Source: Guyanagaster necrorhizus | Lineage: Eukaryota > Basidiomycota > Agaricomycetes > Agaricales > Physalacriaceae | DNA length: 64,000 bases | Direction of reading: 5' to 3' | Assembly (NCBI RefSeq): GCF_019112545.1 | Contig: NW_025064891.1 | Span: forward strand, 1,266,344 to 1,330,343 | Shown: piece by piece, positions 36,023-49,276 of the stretch | How positions within the stretch are numbered: position 1 is the stretch's first letter | Layout: each line of letters begins with the position of its first letter | The notes under the pieces: model-generated | What the model saw: only the letters and a program-made list of their open reading frames with translations | Databases searched by the model: none | Told to the model about the DNA's origin: nothing | Program-made: the position numbers and the translations under genes

Positions 36023-37043
36023 CTTCATTCGTAGGTATCTTATTGGAAAGTTGTATTGACCTTAGAAATGTAAACAGAGCAAGAGTTTTATTTCTGCTAT
36101 CGGATCCGTCATTCCGATCAAGAAGGTGTGCGAGTATTTTTGCTGGCAGTCCTAGACTGGCGGTGATCCTCCGATGTTCACTGATCCACTTCCCGTTAAT
36201 GATAACTTCTTGCTTCAGATGAAATGCACGTGCATTGCCAGTCTCGCTGGCCGTCCGTTCATCGTACTTCGATTACTTGGCAGGTCATGTCGCCCTAAGT
36301 ATTGAGACTACCAAGTTGGCAGCGGTATTCGGAACTGTTGCGTTACTATTTTCAGTTTGATGGATGCTAGTCTTGCTGGGTAGTTGTTGATCCTTCCGAT
36401 ACTGTCAGTCTCCATTTTCAACAAAGGCTTGGTCCGTCCCTGCGCGGAACTTTTTTGCGGGAACTGAGACGAAATACACGTAGAACGTCCAAAGTGGAAT
36501 GTTCACGGACAATTCTAGGACAAATCACCCTCATTCATAAACACGTTGGTTCGCATATCTGAGCTCTCGGACTGTCCGCCTATGTCGCCAAAATCTGACT
36601 GCGGCAAATTATATGGTGCTACATCCAGACACGGAGAATGTATCGACCTCGTGCAGCGTAAATACACCACTTCACCACTATAGCTTAATCCCCGATTCTT
36701 TCGATCCGAAATGATAGATAATATACTTCCATGCATCGGCTCCGTGCAACATTAAGCATGAAGTTCCCTATTTGGGGTTACCGACTTTAAAAATGCCGTC
36801 GGTGCCGATAACCCGCACCGCAGCATTGTACCCAATCTGGCTATTTAAAGCGCGCCGACTTCTGCCGAGGCGCTCCCGAGCCGAACGGGGATCAACATAT
36901 AATTGAAAATTCAAATTTTCCCATCATCTCTTCTCGATCATACCTCGTGTACAGCCAATCGGGAGAAGCATGCTACCTCCCTTGTGCGCTGGTGCCCATC
37001 TTCTATGTGCTCTAAAAGACCTTGCATAAGATTCCGCTATGTT
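36023..37043. other. intergenic, includes promoter of the fucosyltransferase-like gene
   Basis: No gene recognised. A TATA-like TATTTAAA lies at 36842-36849, 195 bases upstream of the next start codon. Confidence 0.4.
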
Positions 37044-38835
37044 ATGTCCCGCCGCCGCCTCAGTGGTCCTGCTGTGTTTATTCTGAATACCATCTCGATA
37101 GTAATTCTCCTTTACATCTCGCTGTATCTGTTGAAGAAAACGGGCGTCTTCAAGCAACAGTTGGAACAAGCGCCCAGAGACGATGTCTGTCCCTCTAGAT
37201 GTTTAAATGACGACTTGGCGGTGGAGTCGACCATAGTAGATGCGACAACGACATCATATTCTGCAGTCGAACCGAAGCCAACACTTAAGCCATGGGACTC
37301 GAGCTATTATGTGCGAGGAACTCCAGGCACCAACTTTCGAGGTGAGTGACATGACTTCTCAGCGCCCTCTAGAGCTTCATGCATCCGTATACAGATAATC
37401 TGCTGAGAGATAAGAGTTACCTGACAGCGTGGTGTCTTGGAGGATTCAGTGCGTAGCCAGGATTGTTCATATTGCCATCGTTTTCAGCTCGTCACATTAG
37501 CGAACCTTTTCATGGGTCAGGTGCGTGTTCATTTCGCGTCCTTCGTATGAAGGCTCACGCGCATGTCCGTGCACCAGACCAATCTGATTTACTTGGGGCT
37601 CATATCAGATAGAATCCCCGTTCTCCCTCCATTTTCACCGTCCCACCATATATGTGAGTGAGCATCATTGCCACTGTATTATTACCGCGTCTGAAAGGGC
37701 GACTGTTAGCTGATGACGCTGGAGTGATTGCTTTTGGAGATGTGTTCAACCTCACCCATCTCCGTGACGTTCTTCAATTTCCTGTTATTGAATGGTCCGA
37801 TATTAAGACGCCTCTGAAGAAACTGGGAGATCCTTCCGCATCATGGGAGGGGCTGGGATGCTGGAGCGTGCGGTCTCGCGATGTGGACGATGCTAGTCCC
37901 GACTACAACTTTGCCAGAGCCCTCGCTCTCGATGCATCCTACACACGCGTACCCGATCAAATGTACCGTTCGTCAGATTTTGATGAGGGACACACCAATT
38001 TTTGGAACCTTGCATCTCTGATATATCCAGTACAACCGGCGTTCGGAGACCAGACTTTTCCACTGCTAAAGGTGTCGCCCAAGGGCGAGAAGAGACCCCC
38101 TGACCGGCATTTGGCGTGTTTTGATACCTTGTATTATGTCGGTACCGGGGCGGATTCATTTGAATGGACTCGTCCGTGGTCGCCGGCGTGGAGGACTGTA
38201 GGGAAGCACTTGAGGTTCACCGACCATATGCAGAAATTGGGAAAGGAGTATGCTGCGAGAGTGTTTGATGTCGCTCCAAATCAACTGCCGCCAGTGAGTT
38301 CGCTTTGTTTGGTTTTTAACTATGATTGTGTTAATAATAAATGGACCCCAGTTTATCGCTGTCCATGTGCGGCACGGAGATTTCAAAGGCAACTGTTGGG
38401 CAACAGAGGTTATCAAGGAATGCTATGCAGATCTTGCAGCATTTGTGAGACGCGTAGAGGAAGTTCAAGAAGAGCTGCGAGAGAAGCTTGGTCTGGATGT
38501 AATCCATATCATCATATCAACAGGTGCGTTTTCAGGACTCCTTGACTTCGGAACCTTCTGAGTATACTTCGTCAGATGAAAAGGATGAGGATTTTTGGGA
38601 GGAGGTCGACTACCTAGGCTGGGGATATGTCGACCACGAACAAGAAGGGACTGTCAAGACCTACGGAGAATGGTATGGTCCGATCATTGACATCGTGATC
38701 CATAGTCTTGCTGTCGGATTTGTGGGCACCGACGGGTCAACATTAAGTCTCGTCAGCGGTAAGCGAGTCGAAGACTGGAATAACGGAGTCACTCGGACGG
38801 TGAAATGGGGCTACGCCGGGGCGGACAATCATTAA
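37044..38835 (+). CDS. O-fucosyltransferase-like type II membrane protein
   Basis: A short basic N-terminus (MSRRRLSG) precedes a membrane anchor at residues 10-30 (VFILNTISIVILLYISLYLL), so the catalytic part faces the Golgi/ER lumen. The domain matches the fungal relatives of GDP-fucose protein O-fucosyltransferase: NLIYLGLISDRIPVLPPFSP, AFGDVFNLTHLRDVL, VIEWSDIK, and the donor-binding motif HVRHGDF. The C-terminal block VIHSLAVGFVGTDGSTLSLVSG corresponds to the family's final nucleotide-sugar motif. About six short introns fit. The acceptor and sugar are unproven; fungi often lack fucose, so another sugar is possible. Confidence 0.85.
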
Positions 38836-41058
38836 CACTCATAGAGCATGCAGTGATTATTTATGTTTTTTATGGGACTATTAATAATGGTTTTATCGCT
38901 TTTTGTGTATTTTTTTCGCATAGATTTAGGATTAAGTATATAGGGGTTCAGACAGTATCCAAAATGTGACCAAGCCGAGACCGGTTGCGGATATATTCCC
39001 TTCCGACTTTCCTACTGTCGTAAATTGATAGCTCAGCATTTTATATGTTTTATAGTTGTATCAGCCGGGCCTTTCTTTATCTGTACAGGTCGATTTAATT
39101 TATCATGGACTGTTATGCGCCGACCTGGTATGTGTAGTTCCAGGACTTTGTCTTCCCCTGATAATTTTGAGTGAGCTGATATCAATTAAGCGACATCATC
39201 TCAATTAATCTCGCATATAAGTGACGAAATGTGAGGATGCTGGAATAACCTAACATTAAAACCGTTGCTTGTGACTTCTACTGTCATTGGGCCGCTGGAA
39301 TGCCCACAGCGGTGATTTCGGCGAGTCAACCTCATTTTTTCTTCATACACCAAGTATCTGGCAAATGAGGAGACTACCTTCTCTATTGCATACTCGTCTT
39401 ACAGGGGATAGAATTATACACCGACAACTAGCCTGTGTCAATGTAGTATACCTTGTCAGGTTTAGCACGACTCCCAATGAGTGGATGAGTCCCTGATCCC
39501 CTACTCGGCGTTCTGTAGCGACATATCTACGCTTTGACAGGGACACGGTGAGCCAGTTTATGTTCCAGGTACCTGGGAACAAATATACAAGATGTGCATT
39601 CCACGGTCCCAACGGCAGACATGACCAGTCCATCCTTCGTGGCGGAACTTTGTTAGTCAGGTAACAGCCACGAAGAAGAGCGGAAAGTGGACAGGTACTA
39701 GGAATGGTATGGTGCGTTTCCGTCATTGATAGCGCGGTTCATGGCCCTGTTTATTCAGTGGCAAAAAAATTTCGTCAGGACCCAGATATCTTTGCCAGCA
39801 GGAAAGTGATAGAAGAAGGGAATACAGGATCCGGAATGGTAAGACGGCCGCATGCGGACGGTGGTGGGAGCAATATTATTTTCTGAATCCTGATGTGACG
39901 CCCAAAATCATAATAATTAATAATTTGAGGCTAACATACCAACTTTATGGGAAGGCGTATGCTACGGTTGGCAGTGTTAACGTCGTGAGAGGGAAAAAAA
40001 AGAGCAGAGCTTCGCGCGGTGTTCCTCCGGTCCACTGACACGGAACGACATTGCTCATCTGAACCGAGGTCTCGACTGGTGGTCCTCGCGCCTCGAAAAA
40101 GTAAAACCCTCGTAACAGCGAAAACGCGATCAAAGCGCGCGCAGAATTTCCGGAGTTGAATATTTCTAGCTCGAGACTAGTAGCGGTGAGGAAGTTATGA
40201 CTGACGCTATAGAGTCCCTGCAGTGATGCAGATATGATCTGCGGTGACGTATGAAAAGATGAGTCTGAGGGCGATGGTTATTGGAGTTGTTTACACCCGA
40301 GATGTACGAGGCGAGTAAGGTTGAATGTTGTTCACCTCATTGGTGGATAAAGGCTCTGATAGGGCATCTGAACATGCCTGGGCTTCAGAGGGAGGTACAG
40401 AGCGCAATGTCCGATGGAAAGGGTAGTTCTAGGCTCGATCCTTAAGATTTGCAAGCAACGGAAGGGTAGATTGGCCACTCTATAGTATGACTGTTGATGG
40501 AGAGTCGAGGAGATTCATCGGAATACATCAAGATGAGTTCTCAGATGAGAGCGGGAGGAGATGCGATGAAGCCGGCAGGACAGTGGGAACCTGGACCGGG
40601 TGCATTTTCACCCCTTGGGAGAAGCATTGCTGGAGCGTGGTGAAAGAACAAAGTGACCACCGGAAATATTTCTGAGAAGACGGAGCTGTGCGAAGTGCTG
40701 CATCCGTATAAGTCAAATTGGGCCCTAGGACGAGGGGAAGTAATCAACATGCGCCGGCTGCAGACGAGACAAGTTCTAGCTCAAGAGATGGAGGCAATAG
40801 ATCTCTCCCATTTTCTGCAAGGGTCAGAAGACAGAATTTGCAGGCAAGATCTCTGGAGTAGATGATAGATTGTCCCTGGTGGCTCTTGTATCGACAACAG
40901 ATGTAGACAAATACTGGGATCAAGTTGTGTAATCCAAGATTCGCAGAGTCTAGGTTCTCGGTGCAGCATGAAAACTTCCCAATTAAAAAGAGAACCAAGA
41001 CTGTGTAATGTGATCCCGCCACCCGCCCAATCCGGCCCGACGGCAGGCCTCGGTCACT
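38836..41058. other. intergenic 2.2-kb stretch
   Basis: No recognised gene. Downstream of 38836 the sequence is AT-rich, as in a 3' UTR. Frames at 39343-39726 (minus) and 40744-41067 (minus) have no family content. The last part contains the CCR4 promoter. Confidence 0.4.
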
Positions 41059-43119
41059 GTGAGTCACACGTCACAAGGACTTTCTGCCATGTACTACGCT
41101 CAGCACTCTCCTGGAGTGCCTCACAAATTGGCAGACCATGCATGGCCACGACAGACGCCATCGGGTCAACAGCCGCCGGGATATGCTTTGTTTGCTCATC
41201 CACATCCATTGCCCCTGCCTCACCACCACCACCACCACCAGAATTCTCTGTCTCACAATGGTCTATCTCACTATCCTTCCCCGCCTCAGATGGGCTCGCC
41301 AGCCGGTCAGATCATCACGCAGCACTGGCAGCAGCAGCTCTTCAAATGCGAAACGGTTCGGTCGTCACGCTCACCCCATTTCCGAGCGCGGGCCAATGCT
41401 CTTGCGTCACGGACTGTCGCAAAGTCTGCTATTCCCATCACGAATCCAAACAAGCCGGAGGAGCCTGTCGACGATGAAAACCATCCGTCGTCAACAGTCG
41501 CACCCATAGCGGAGGCACCGAGACCAACGGCGGTCGCCCCACCACAAAACAATTGGGGTTCGCTAGACATGGGTGGCATCGGTCTCAAGAATTTGCCTCC
41601 ATCATCAGGCCTATTTTCATTCACATTCCTTATTAATTTGTACCTGAACCACAACGCTCTTGAGGTGGTACCACAACAGATATCTGCCCTACGGCACCTC
41701 GAATTGCTCGACATTTCAGGGAACAACCTCCAACAACTTCCTCCAGAGCTCGGTATGCTCACTCAGCTCAAGGAACTCTATTTCTTCGACAACCAAGTCA
41801 CCACTATCCCCCATGAGCTAGGCACGTTGCACCAACTACAAACCCTCGGCATTGAAGGGAACCCAATAGAACCGCCACTGAAGGCCATGGTCCAAAAAGA
41901 TGGCACTCACGCCCTCATTTCCTACTTGCGCGATTCGTGCCCCGTCTTTCCCCCTCCTCCAGAACGGCAGTGGAAGCACCTCGATCCATCGTCAACAGCC
42001 GGTACCAACAGTGAGACGCTCAGCGTTCTCTGCTACAATATTTTGTGCGAAAAGTATGCGACCGAACGCCTGTATGGTTACACACCATCGTGGGCCCTCG
42101 GCTGGGAGTACAGAAAAGAGATTATTCTCTCCGAGGTCGTCTCCCACTCGGCCGACTTCCTATGTCTCCAGGAGGTGGATATCGCGCAGTACGAAGATTA
42201 CTTTGTCAAGAACCTGCAGACGCGAGATTACGAGGGTGTCTTCTGGCCAAAGTCTCGTGCAAAGACAATGCCTGAAGCAGATCGGCGGATGGTGGACGGA
42301 TGCGCAACCTTCTACAATGCAGCACGCTTCAAGCTCGTAGAGAAGATCCTTGTCGAGTTCAGCGCCGTTGCAATGCAGAGACAGGACTTTAAGAAGACAG
42401 ATGACATGTTCAATCGGGTTTTGGGCAAGGACCATATCGCCGTAATTTGTCTCTTGGAGGACAAGCAGACAGGGACGCGGTATGTGATTGCGAATGCACA
42501 CATACATTGGGATCCAGTGTACCGGGATGTCAAGCTCGTACAGGTAGCGCTCTTGGTGGAAGAGATCGAGAAGATAGCGTCGTCATTCACCCTGTATCCC
42601 CCACCAGCAGGAATGCCGGCCAAGTATTCCGAAGGGACCAAAATACCGTTGATTATCTGCGGTGATTTCAATTCAGTGCCAGAGAGCGGTGTTTATGAGT
42701 TCCTGCAAAATGGAGTGCTCAGTGCCGATCACCAGGATTTCATGAAGCATGTGTATGGACGGTACACGGAGGAAGGGCTGAGGCATCGATTAGGACTAAA
42801 GAGCGCATACGGCACAGGGCAAGGCGGAGAGATCCTACCAATGACGAACTACACGCCGAGCTTTAGGGGCGTCATCGATTACGTGTGGTATTCGACAGCG
42901 ACGCTTGCAGTGAATGCAGTGCTGGGTGAGGTCGACAGGGAGTATTTAGACAAGGTGGTGGGGTTCCCAAATGCACACTTCCCATCAGAGTAAGTCCTTG
43001 ATGCTTCTTCAAATTATGATTCGCTGACTGATGTCGTTCTTAGTCACATATGTCTAATGAGTGAGTTCAGAGTCAAGTCGGCCTCCAAAACGACGCCGAC
43101 AATACCTCCTACACCGTAG
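41059..43119 (+). CDS. CCR4: CCR4-NOT deadenylase catalytic subunit Ccr4
   Basis: Ccr4 removes poly(A) tails from mRNA as part of CCR4-NOT in the cytoplasm. Exon 1 (41059-42989) and exon 2 (43044-43119) give 668 residues. The N-terminus is low-complexity with a six-His run at residues 55-60. A leucine-rich-repeat region follows (INLYLNHNALEVVPQQISAL, LDISGNNLQQLPPELG, LKELYFFDNQVTTIP), which contacts the NOT scaffold. The endonuclease/exonuclease/phosphatase domain has CLQEVD (Glu372), NAHIHWDP, CGDFNS (Asp536, Asn538) and the exon-spanning FPSDH (Asp644-His645). A second in-frame Met is ten codons later (MYYAQHSPG) and may be the true start. Confidence 0.96.
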
Positions 43120-44015
43120 GATTATTTGCATATCCATTTGTTTACTTGTTTATCTCCCTTCTCTTGTATATACGCTACTCTACGGTTTCTTATCTACGTA
43201 CACATCGTTCATCACCCCACATTCTTTATTTTTTCTGTGTCCTCATTTTCCCTATTTTACTGCACTCTCTGTCTCTGTTGTATGTACCATCGTGACGATC
43301 AAGAGAAAAAGATGAAAGCTGCATTCTTGTGAGGCAGTGTGAACCGTCATCAAATAAGGTGCGTCACTCCGACAGTCGTCCCTTCCATGCGGTACACAGG
43401 TTCAGCGGTAAGCATTCATATTGATTAATATAGGTTGAATCTCTCATGATATGTCGCATTTCAGGCATCCACGTTCGTTTAGAACAGTGCTGTATGTCAT
43501 CGGAGAGCTGCGTCTGCCTGCGTATCTGTTCATCATGCATATCGCTCCACGGTAACAAGGCGGTCTTCGCAGTGTACTAAATGCCTCTGCTGCGCAATTC
43601 ATAATGCAGTGTACAAGTGCTGATGAATTTGACATCAACATGAGGCATTTCTTTTAGATATCCTTCACCCTCTCGTCCTTGGGGCATCTCTTCAACGCAC
43701 CTGCTCTTGACTACCGGTTCTCATCGATATACTCAGGAGTCAGCTCCAATAATGAACTTATAAAACTCCACCTTGTATGTAAGTAACCTGAAATGATCAT
43801 TCCCGATTAGCGCTGAAACCGAAGGACGCAGGTCCGGAGCTGCGCGCTCAATTTGTTAACGCGTTCCTGTACTTATTTATTAGCGAGCGCTGACGGCAGA
43901 TGTAGGCCACGAAGGTCGCACGTACCGCGGACTATTTAAACCTGAGCGCCATGGTACCTTTTCAACAACAACCATACCTTTCGAACGCTCTCTTTGAATT
44001 ATAGCAAGTTTATCA
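43120..44015. other. intergenic, ends with promoter of a small secreted protein
   Basis: The first 200 bases are T-rich 3' UTR of CCR4. No gene is recognised. Confidence 0.4.
43933..43940 (+). promoter_or_regulatory. TATA-like box upstream of small secreted protein gene
   Basis: TATTTAAA lies 76 bases before the ATG at 44016. A CAACAACAACC leader follows, a spacing and leader type common in highly expressed fungal genes. Confidence 0.4.
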
Positions 44016-44375
44016 ATGGCATTCCTCCTGCGAACTTCTGTCGTGCTTGCGTTTGCCATGGCATTCGCCAATGCGGTACTTGATGGTTCCTCTCGCTCAA
44101 TTATATCATGGATACTCATGCGTTGTGTAGGCCCCCGCCTCCAGTGACGTCTCCGACTCGGGGACTGTCGTCCCTGTGTCGACCTATACTGCGAGCAGGA
44201 TCGAGCATGCTCTGGTCGACTACAGTCCGTACTTGATCGACGTTACGAGCATGCTTACCTTTACGTGCGATTTTTTTTCTTTTGCTGCGGTTCACCCGCG
44301 TGGTGCTAAGTTGGGCTCGTCGTGTATAGGGAGTACTCGACCTCTACTGCCGACGCTGCAGCTGCGACGGATTAG
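44016..44375 (+). CDS. candidate small secreted protein, 79 residues, three exons
   Basis: Exon 1 (44016-44075) is exactly a signal peptide, MAFLLRTSVVLAFAMAFANA. Exon 2 (44131-44264) continues APASSDVSDSGTVVPVSTYT and then ALVDYSPYLIDVTSMLTFT. Exon 3 (44330-44375) gives EYSTSTADAAAATD and a stop. Both introns (55 and 65 nt) have GT..AG ends, and frame is kept through both junctions. The mature protein would be about 59 residues, rich in Ser/Thr/Ala, without cysteine. No family is recognised. The model rests on the signal peptide and the consistent phases; expression data would decide. Confidence 0.5.
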
Positions 44376-45341
44376 TTGTGGGGGCGGTGTAATCTCACTA
44401 ATGTGTCCGTTCTGCTGGCTTTCATCTGCTTGCATGATGTTTAAGGTTAATATGGCTCGTGCATAACACTCCTTCGTACATTCTTTCTGGTGAATACCAT
44501 GAGCGGTTTAATATTTACAACGTTTTTATTTGGCCACGTCGTTGCCATAGTTATCCGTAAAGTAGCTGAGGCACCCTGAATTGGACGGTATTTATATCTT
44601 AACAAAGAAAAGGATGAGGCAAGATCGAAAACGGGATAGTGCATTTGGAAGCTGAGGCTGGATTTCTCCTTTCTTTACCTGACATGAGCCGACCTTGGCA
44701 GAGATTCTTGACCGAATTCTTAGTTGCTAAGCCGCTTAGGTATGCTAGTGAACTGGCGGCGTTTGATTTTCTGGATACTGCTGCGCAACCCTCTGTGGGT
44801 ATCGGAACGCATTACGTACGCGGCTAGCACCACAGTCATGCGTAGTGCTTTAGCTCGTATCCGCCAAGTTTTGATGATTCACTTGGCGGGGCTTTATGTG
44901 ACCCTGTGGTTTGGTAATCTGGCAAAGGCGACGGTTTAAAAAAATATGGCTAAGAGTATCAGGCTCCTGAAAAATTTCCAGCTGGTGTTGAGAGGGTCCT
45001 GCATCGTCTTTCTTGATCCTGCGGGTACCACTCAGGTCTAAGACGTCTCATTGCGGGAAATTCATAATCGCCGATCTTGCTCCGCTCATGCAAATTTGAC
45101 TCAAACTTGCCCGGAGAGTGATCCCCAGCTGTTAGGCTGTTAGTCACTGGGAGGCAAACTCATGAGGACTTTCCTCTGCCTCTGCCATATATTTCTACAG
45201 TTTTCTGCCTAATCTAGTACTTTTTATACTACTAAATCGCATGCCGAGACATGTCGGATTCACAACCCCGAACACATCATGCAAGTCGCTTAAGTATATA
45301 GTCTCTCGTTTCCCATGTAATGCTTCTTAATCCCCACTTCG
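44376..45341. other. intergenic, includes promoter of the carboxypeptidase gene
   Basis: No gene recognised. A TATA-like TATATA lies at 45295-45300, 42 bases before the next start codon. Confidence 0.4.
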
Positions 45342-47200
45342 ATGCTCTCCACTTTCCTCTTCTCTCTTCTGTTCATTCTTAATCCCTTCTTTACTTCTTT
45401 TTCTCTTTCACAGTCAGTGAACTACACCACAAACTCGGGAATATGTGAAACGACACCAGGAGTATCGCAATACAGCGGCTATATTTATTTCGATGACGAC
45501 GAAAAGGATGCTATGTGGTTTTGGTTCTTTCAAGCGAGAAACGACTCTAGTAATAAGCCGCTGACCGTGTGGTTGAATGGAGGACCCGGTTGTTCAGCAT
45601 TGATTGGACTTTTCCAGGGTATGTCTTAACCGTGGGCAATTCTGTTGATTTCATTGAAAGGGGTGGTGATACGCTAACATCAAATTTAGAACACGGACCA
45701 TGTACAGTAAACGCGGACTCGAATTCCACGACGTACAACCCTTATAGCTGGAATAATTATACAAACAGTGAGCGCTTCGAATTGATCTAAAGCCGACCCT
45801 CATTCTCATTGCTACTTTGTTCAAAGTGATATATATCGATCAACCGTTTGGAGCTGGATACTCGACGGGGTCAACATTAGTGAATTCCACCGATCAGGCC
45901 GCTACGTACTTTTGGAAGGCCTTTCAGATTTTCTTTGCCGACAGCACGTTCAGCGCATATAAGAACAATGAGTGGGTATCGCCTTATAATCATCTACAGT
46001 TAATTTGACAGTTTCGATTTCTTAGGTTTATTATTGCTACAGAGTCCTACGGTGGTCGCTTCGGGCCCGTGTTCACGCAGTATTTGCAGTCTCAGAATGC
46101 CAAAATCGATAGTGGGGATCTCGACGCGGAGAAAATCGTTGTTTCAAAGTTGATTATAAGCAAGTCGGTACCTTTATTTTTTTTTCTGGCCAAAGTCCTT
46201 TCTTACTTCTGGTGTGCTTGCCAGCGGCAAACACGACCCTTTGATCCAGATGAAATCCTCCATAACATTTGCACAGGACGCTCCAGGGTATGGTCCCCTT
46301 GTCAATGACAGCGTCCTGGCGGAAGTCACAAAAGCCTTCAATGTGAATTGTTCACCTGGGCTGAGTGATTGTTACGCAGGTGGAAACGACACCGTATGTC
46401 ACGACGCGCTAGTTCTCTGTACCCACCAAGTCTTCGCACCTACCGTCGGCGATCGGAATCCGGATGATTTGAGGCAAAATTCTACGGAGCAACTTACCGA
46501 GGACGACGACGAAGATGATTACAGCGATATTTTTCCGCCCAAGTACTACTCAACCTACATCCGGTCGTCAAGTGTCAAAAAAGCCATCGGCGCCCAGAGC
46601 AGCTTCGATCAGTGCGACACCAGTATCAAGAATCGATTCTCTAATAACGGGGAGACGGGGAGGTCTTTCCTGTCGAATTTAGCCGAACTAGCTGATGCAA
46701 AAGAGGTGGACATATTGATATGGGTGGGTGCTTTCATTGTGATTTCCCGTTGAGATTTGATTGAAATATCGAGCGAACCAGGTTGGTGATTCGGATATGA
46801 AGGCTAACTGGATTGGAGTGCAAGAGTGTATCGCGCAGATGGATTGGTGGGGAAACGAGACATTCAGCAACCTGAATTACACAACCTTGGTCCTTGACGG
46901 GAACTATGTAGGAGAATACAAGGTCGTCCCGAATGGCGGAATTAGTTTTGTGTAAGTTATTTTAACCAGCTTTTTCAGGTCTTGACGATATTTTACAGTC
47001 GGGTCTTCGAAGCAGGACACACGATGCCTGCGTACCAACCTAAGGTTGCGCAAACTGTCTTTGGACGATTTCTCAACGGAGAGGACATCGGAGGGGAAGA
47101 AAGCCAATCGAGCGACGAAGATTCTGCCCTTTCGAACGCCAAGTTTCCATGGAGATGGTGGATAATTGGATTTTCGATTTACGTTCTAATTGCAACATAA
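45342..47200 (+). CDS. secreted serine carboxypeptidase (peptidase family S10)
   Basis: The enzyme removes C-terminal amino acids from peptides in acidic compartments or outside the cell. A signal peptide ([21 protein letters not shown]) precedes [10 protein letters not shown] and the oxyanion-hole motif [15 protein letters not shown]. Then come [18 protein letters not shown], and the nucleophile Ser in ATESYGG. The catalytic Asp lies in [11 protein letters not shown] and the His in [11 protein letters not shown]. Several N-glycosylation sequons (NYT, NDS, NST) are present. An acidic insert ([11 protein letters not shown]) and a hydrophobic C-terminus ([14 protein letters not shown]) hint at a membrane or GPI anchor. 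About seven introns fit. Confidence 0.92.
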
Positions 47201-47637
47201 CCTCTTTATCACAGTATTTGTCCAGCATTATTCTCCTGTAGCACATACTCTTTTAGATTGATTAGAATTTCCTTGATGCGCATCACTATCTTTATCCTGT
47301 AATAAATGAACTGCAGAACTCTCATGTGTCGATTCCAAGGCCTAAAGAACCAAGACTCATTTGAAAGCTTATGAATTCGGGAGAAATGACCACTAACGTC
47401 TCCACGATACTGTGGAGACTTTCATATATTCCATGTCTTGTTACCACTGCGGAAAAGCGTGTACGAAACGTATGAGCGCTTGATCCACAGCTGCAAGGCG
47501 TAAGAATACCGAATAGGATTACAGCAGACAACAGAACGGACGCCGGCACGTCTTCTTCAGAATGATAAATTCTTTGCTACACGAATGCTTATGCGAAGTT
47601 GATACATGACCAATATATTACACATTCACTCCCCTTT
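47201..47637. other. intergenic between convergent genes
   Basis: This holds the 3' ends of the carboxypeptidase and the oxygenase genes. Nothing else is recognised. Confidence 0.4.
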
Positions 47638-49276
47638 TTAGGCATAAATCTGCTCTCTGAAACCCGGAAGAATCGTCGCCGTACGATGCTCGACATTCTC
47701 GCGATATCCCTTGGTCCTTTGCCATTTCTGTTTCGCAAATGTCCATTCTAGATTTCTAGACTCAGAGCCTACTCGACAACAATTTAAGAAGCATAGGACT
47801 GACCTTCCATCGTTGGCACATTATTCCCACCGGCCTCGAATTGGTTCTGAGTGTATCCTTCTCGCTGCAAGACGGGGGAGTCTTTGATCGTCGCCAGAGT
47901 GACGTCGTTGTGAGGACTAGAGAGGACTAATGAGCCAAAGTCCGAAACAATCTGATATACCGAAATAATAACCTACCGAGAGAAGTACAGCAAGCCGAGC
48001 CGGTCTACGTGTTGCTGATCCTTCGGGGGAGTGGTAACTCTATGAAACACGCGTTGGAAAAGATAAGACTAAATGAAAGGAAATAACGTACCTATGAATG
48101 GTGCTTTTGACATAATTTGCGGTTAAAAATTGCAAGGCGTCGCATGCATTGACTGTGAGGGTACCATCTTGCGGTTTGACCCACTTCCATTCATTGTTAC
48201 TATGGTATCGGATCTGAAGTGCTGCAACAGGCTGCCGGAACAGGAGCGTGAAGCTCCCGAGGTCTATAGGAAAAGTTCCGTCAATGAATGCGTACCGCGG
48301 AGAATCACCAGCTTACCGGTGTGGCCGGGAACCCAGTTCTCTAGTTTTGCGTTTTCCTCAGGTGTATATTTTGAGTATTTCATGTACCGCAGGTGATCCT
48401 GCAGAGGATTCGTTTCAGAACTCCATGCCCGGGGAACGATTCAAAGACACACCTCACTCTTGACTTCGTATTTGTGGAGTTTGGTGAAGTAGTCTTCAGG
48501 GAGCTCGAGAGCAATGGCTAGTAACACAAATAGCGGGTCCAAGACCTCAGTGTGCAGCGACTAGACATGCCACTGATGAGCGAAATAATTATCATGAAAG
48601 ACGATCTTACCCGTGCAAATTCTTCGATTTCCTTTAAGTTGTCATTGATGACTGCGGGATGCTGTTGAGGGAAGAACCCGTTAAACTCTGCTCCAATATT
48701 AGTAATACGGAACAGAAGCATGAAGCTACGACGTCGTACTGGGGATATTGTAAACCTCGACATGGTCCCTCAGGTTAGTTGCAGGATCGATACTGTTCGA
48801 ATATTGAGCGAGACTTCAAATTCGCGCACAAGAAGCTGACATTCTACGGCCAGCCGGAACATAGCCATTAAATTTTCCTTGATCTGTGACACACTCGTTA
48901 GTGTTCAAGAAGTACAACGGCCAGAAGGAGGCATACCTAGTCCCTCTGGGATGTATTTGGACTTCTCCTCCAACGGAAGCTCATAAAACTGCTTTCCCAA
49001 GGCGAACTGTCTATCAACGCTTTCTTGGGATATGCCAAAGTTCTTGACATAAAAGAACCCCTTCTCGCGCACAGCGTCAATGAGAGTCTGCGCCAATTGT
49101 TTCTTGCCCTCAGGTGTGCTATATAGGCTTAGGTCGACGGTCACAAGATCAGCCCAGTCGAGGTTCTCCTATAAATATATCGTTGACACTAAACTAATAA
49201 AATAATCGACAATACGACATACCTTTGTTTCCGCGACGTACTGGTAAGAACCGAGTTGGGGAACAGCGACTGGCAT
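47638..49276 (-). CDS. 2-oxoglutarate/Fe(II)-dependent oxygenase (isopenicillin-N-synthase-like)
   Basis: The N-terminal DIOX_N domain reads DLVTVDLSLYSTPEGKKQLA, AVREKGFFYVKNFGIS and QFYELPLEEKSKY. The catalytic jelly roll follows: GKFNGYVPAGRR, LRDHVEVYNIP, then the iron ligands HTD in VPGHTDLGSFTLLF and the distal His in YVKSTIHR, with a possible co-substrate Arg in LYFSRPHNDV. It ends FREQIYA. At least seven short introns are needed. Family members hydroxylate, desaturate or cyclise small molecules; the substrate is unknown. The neighbouring aldo-keto reductase lies in the same direction. Confidence 0.9.
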
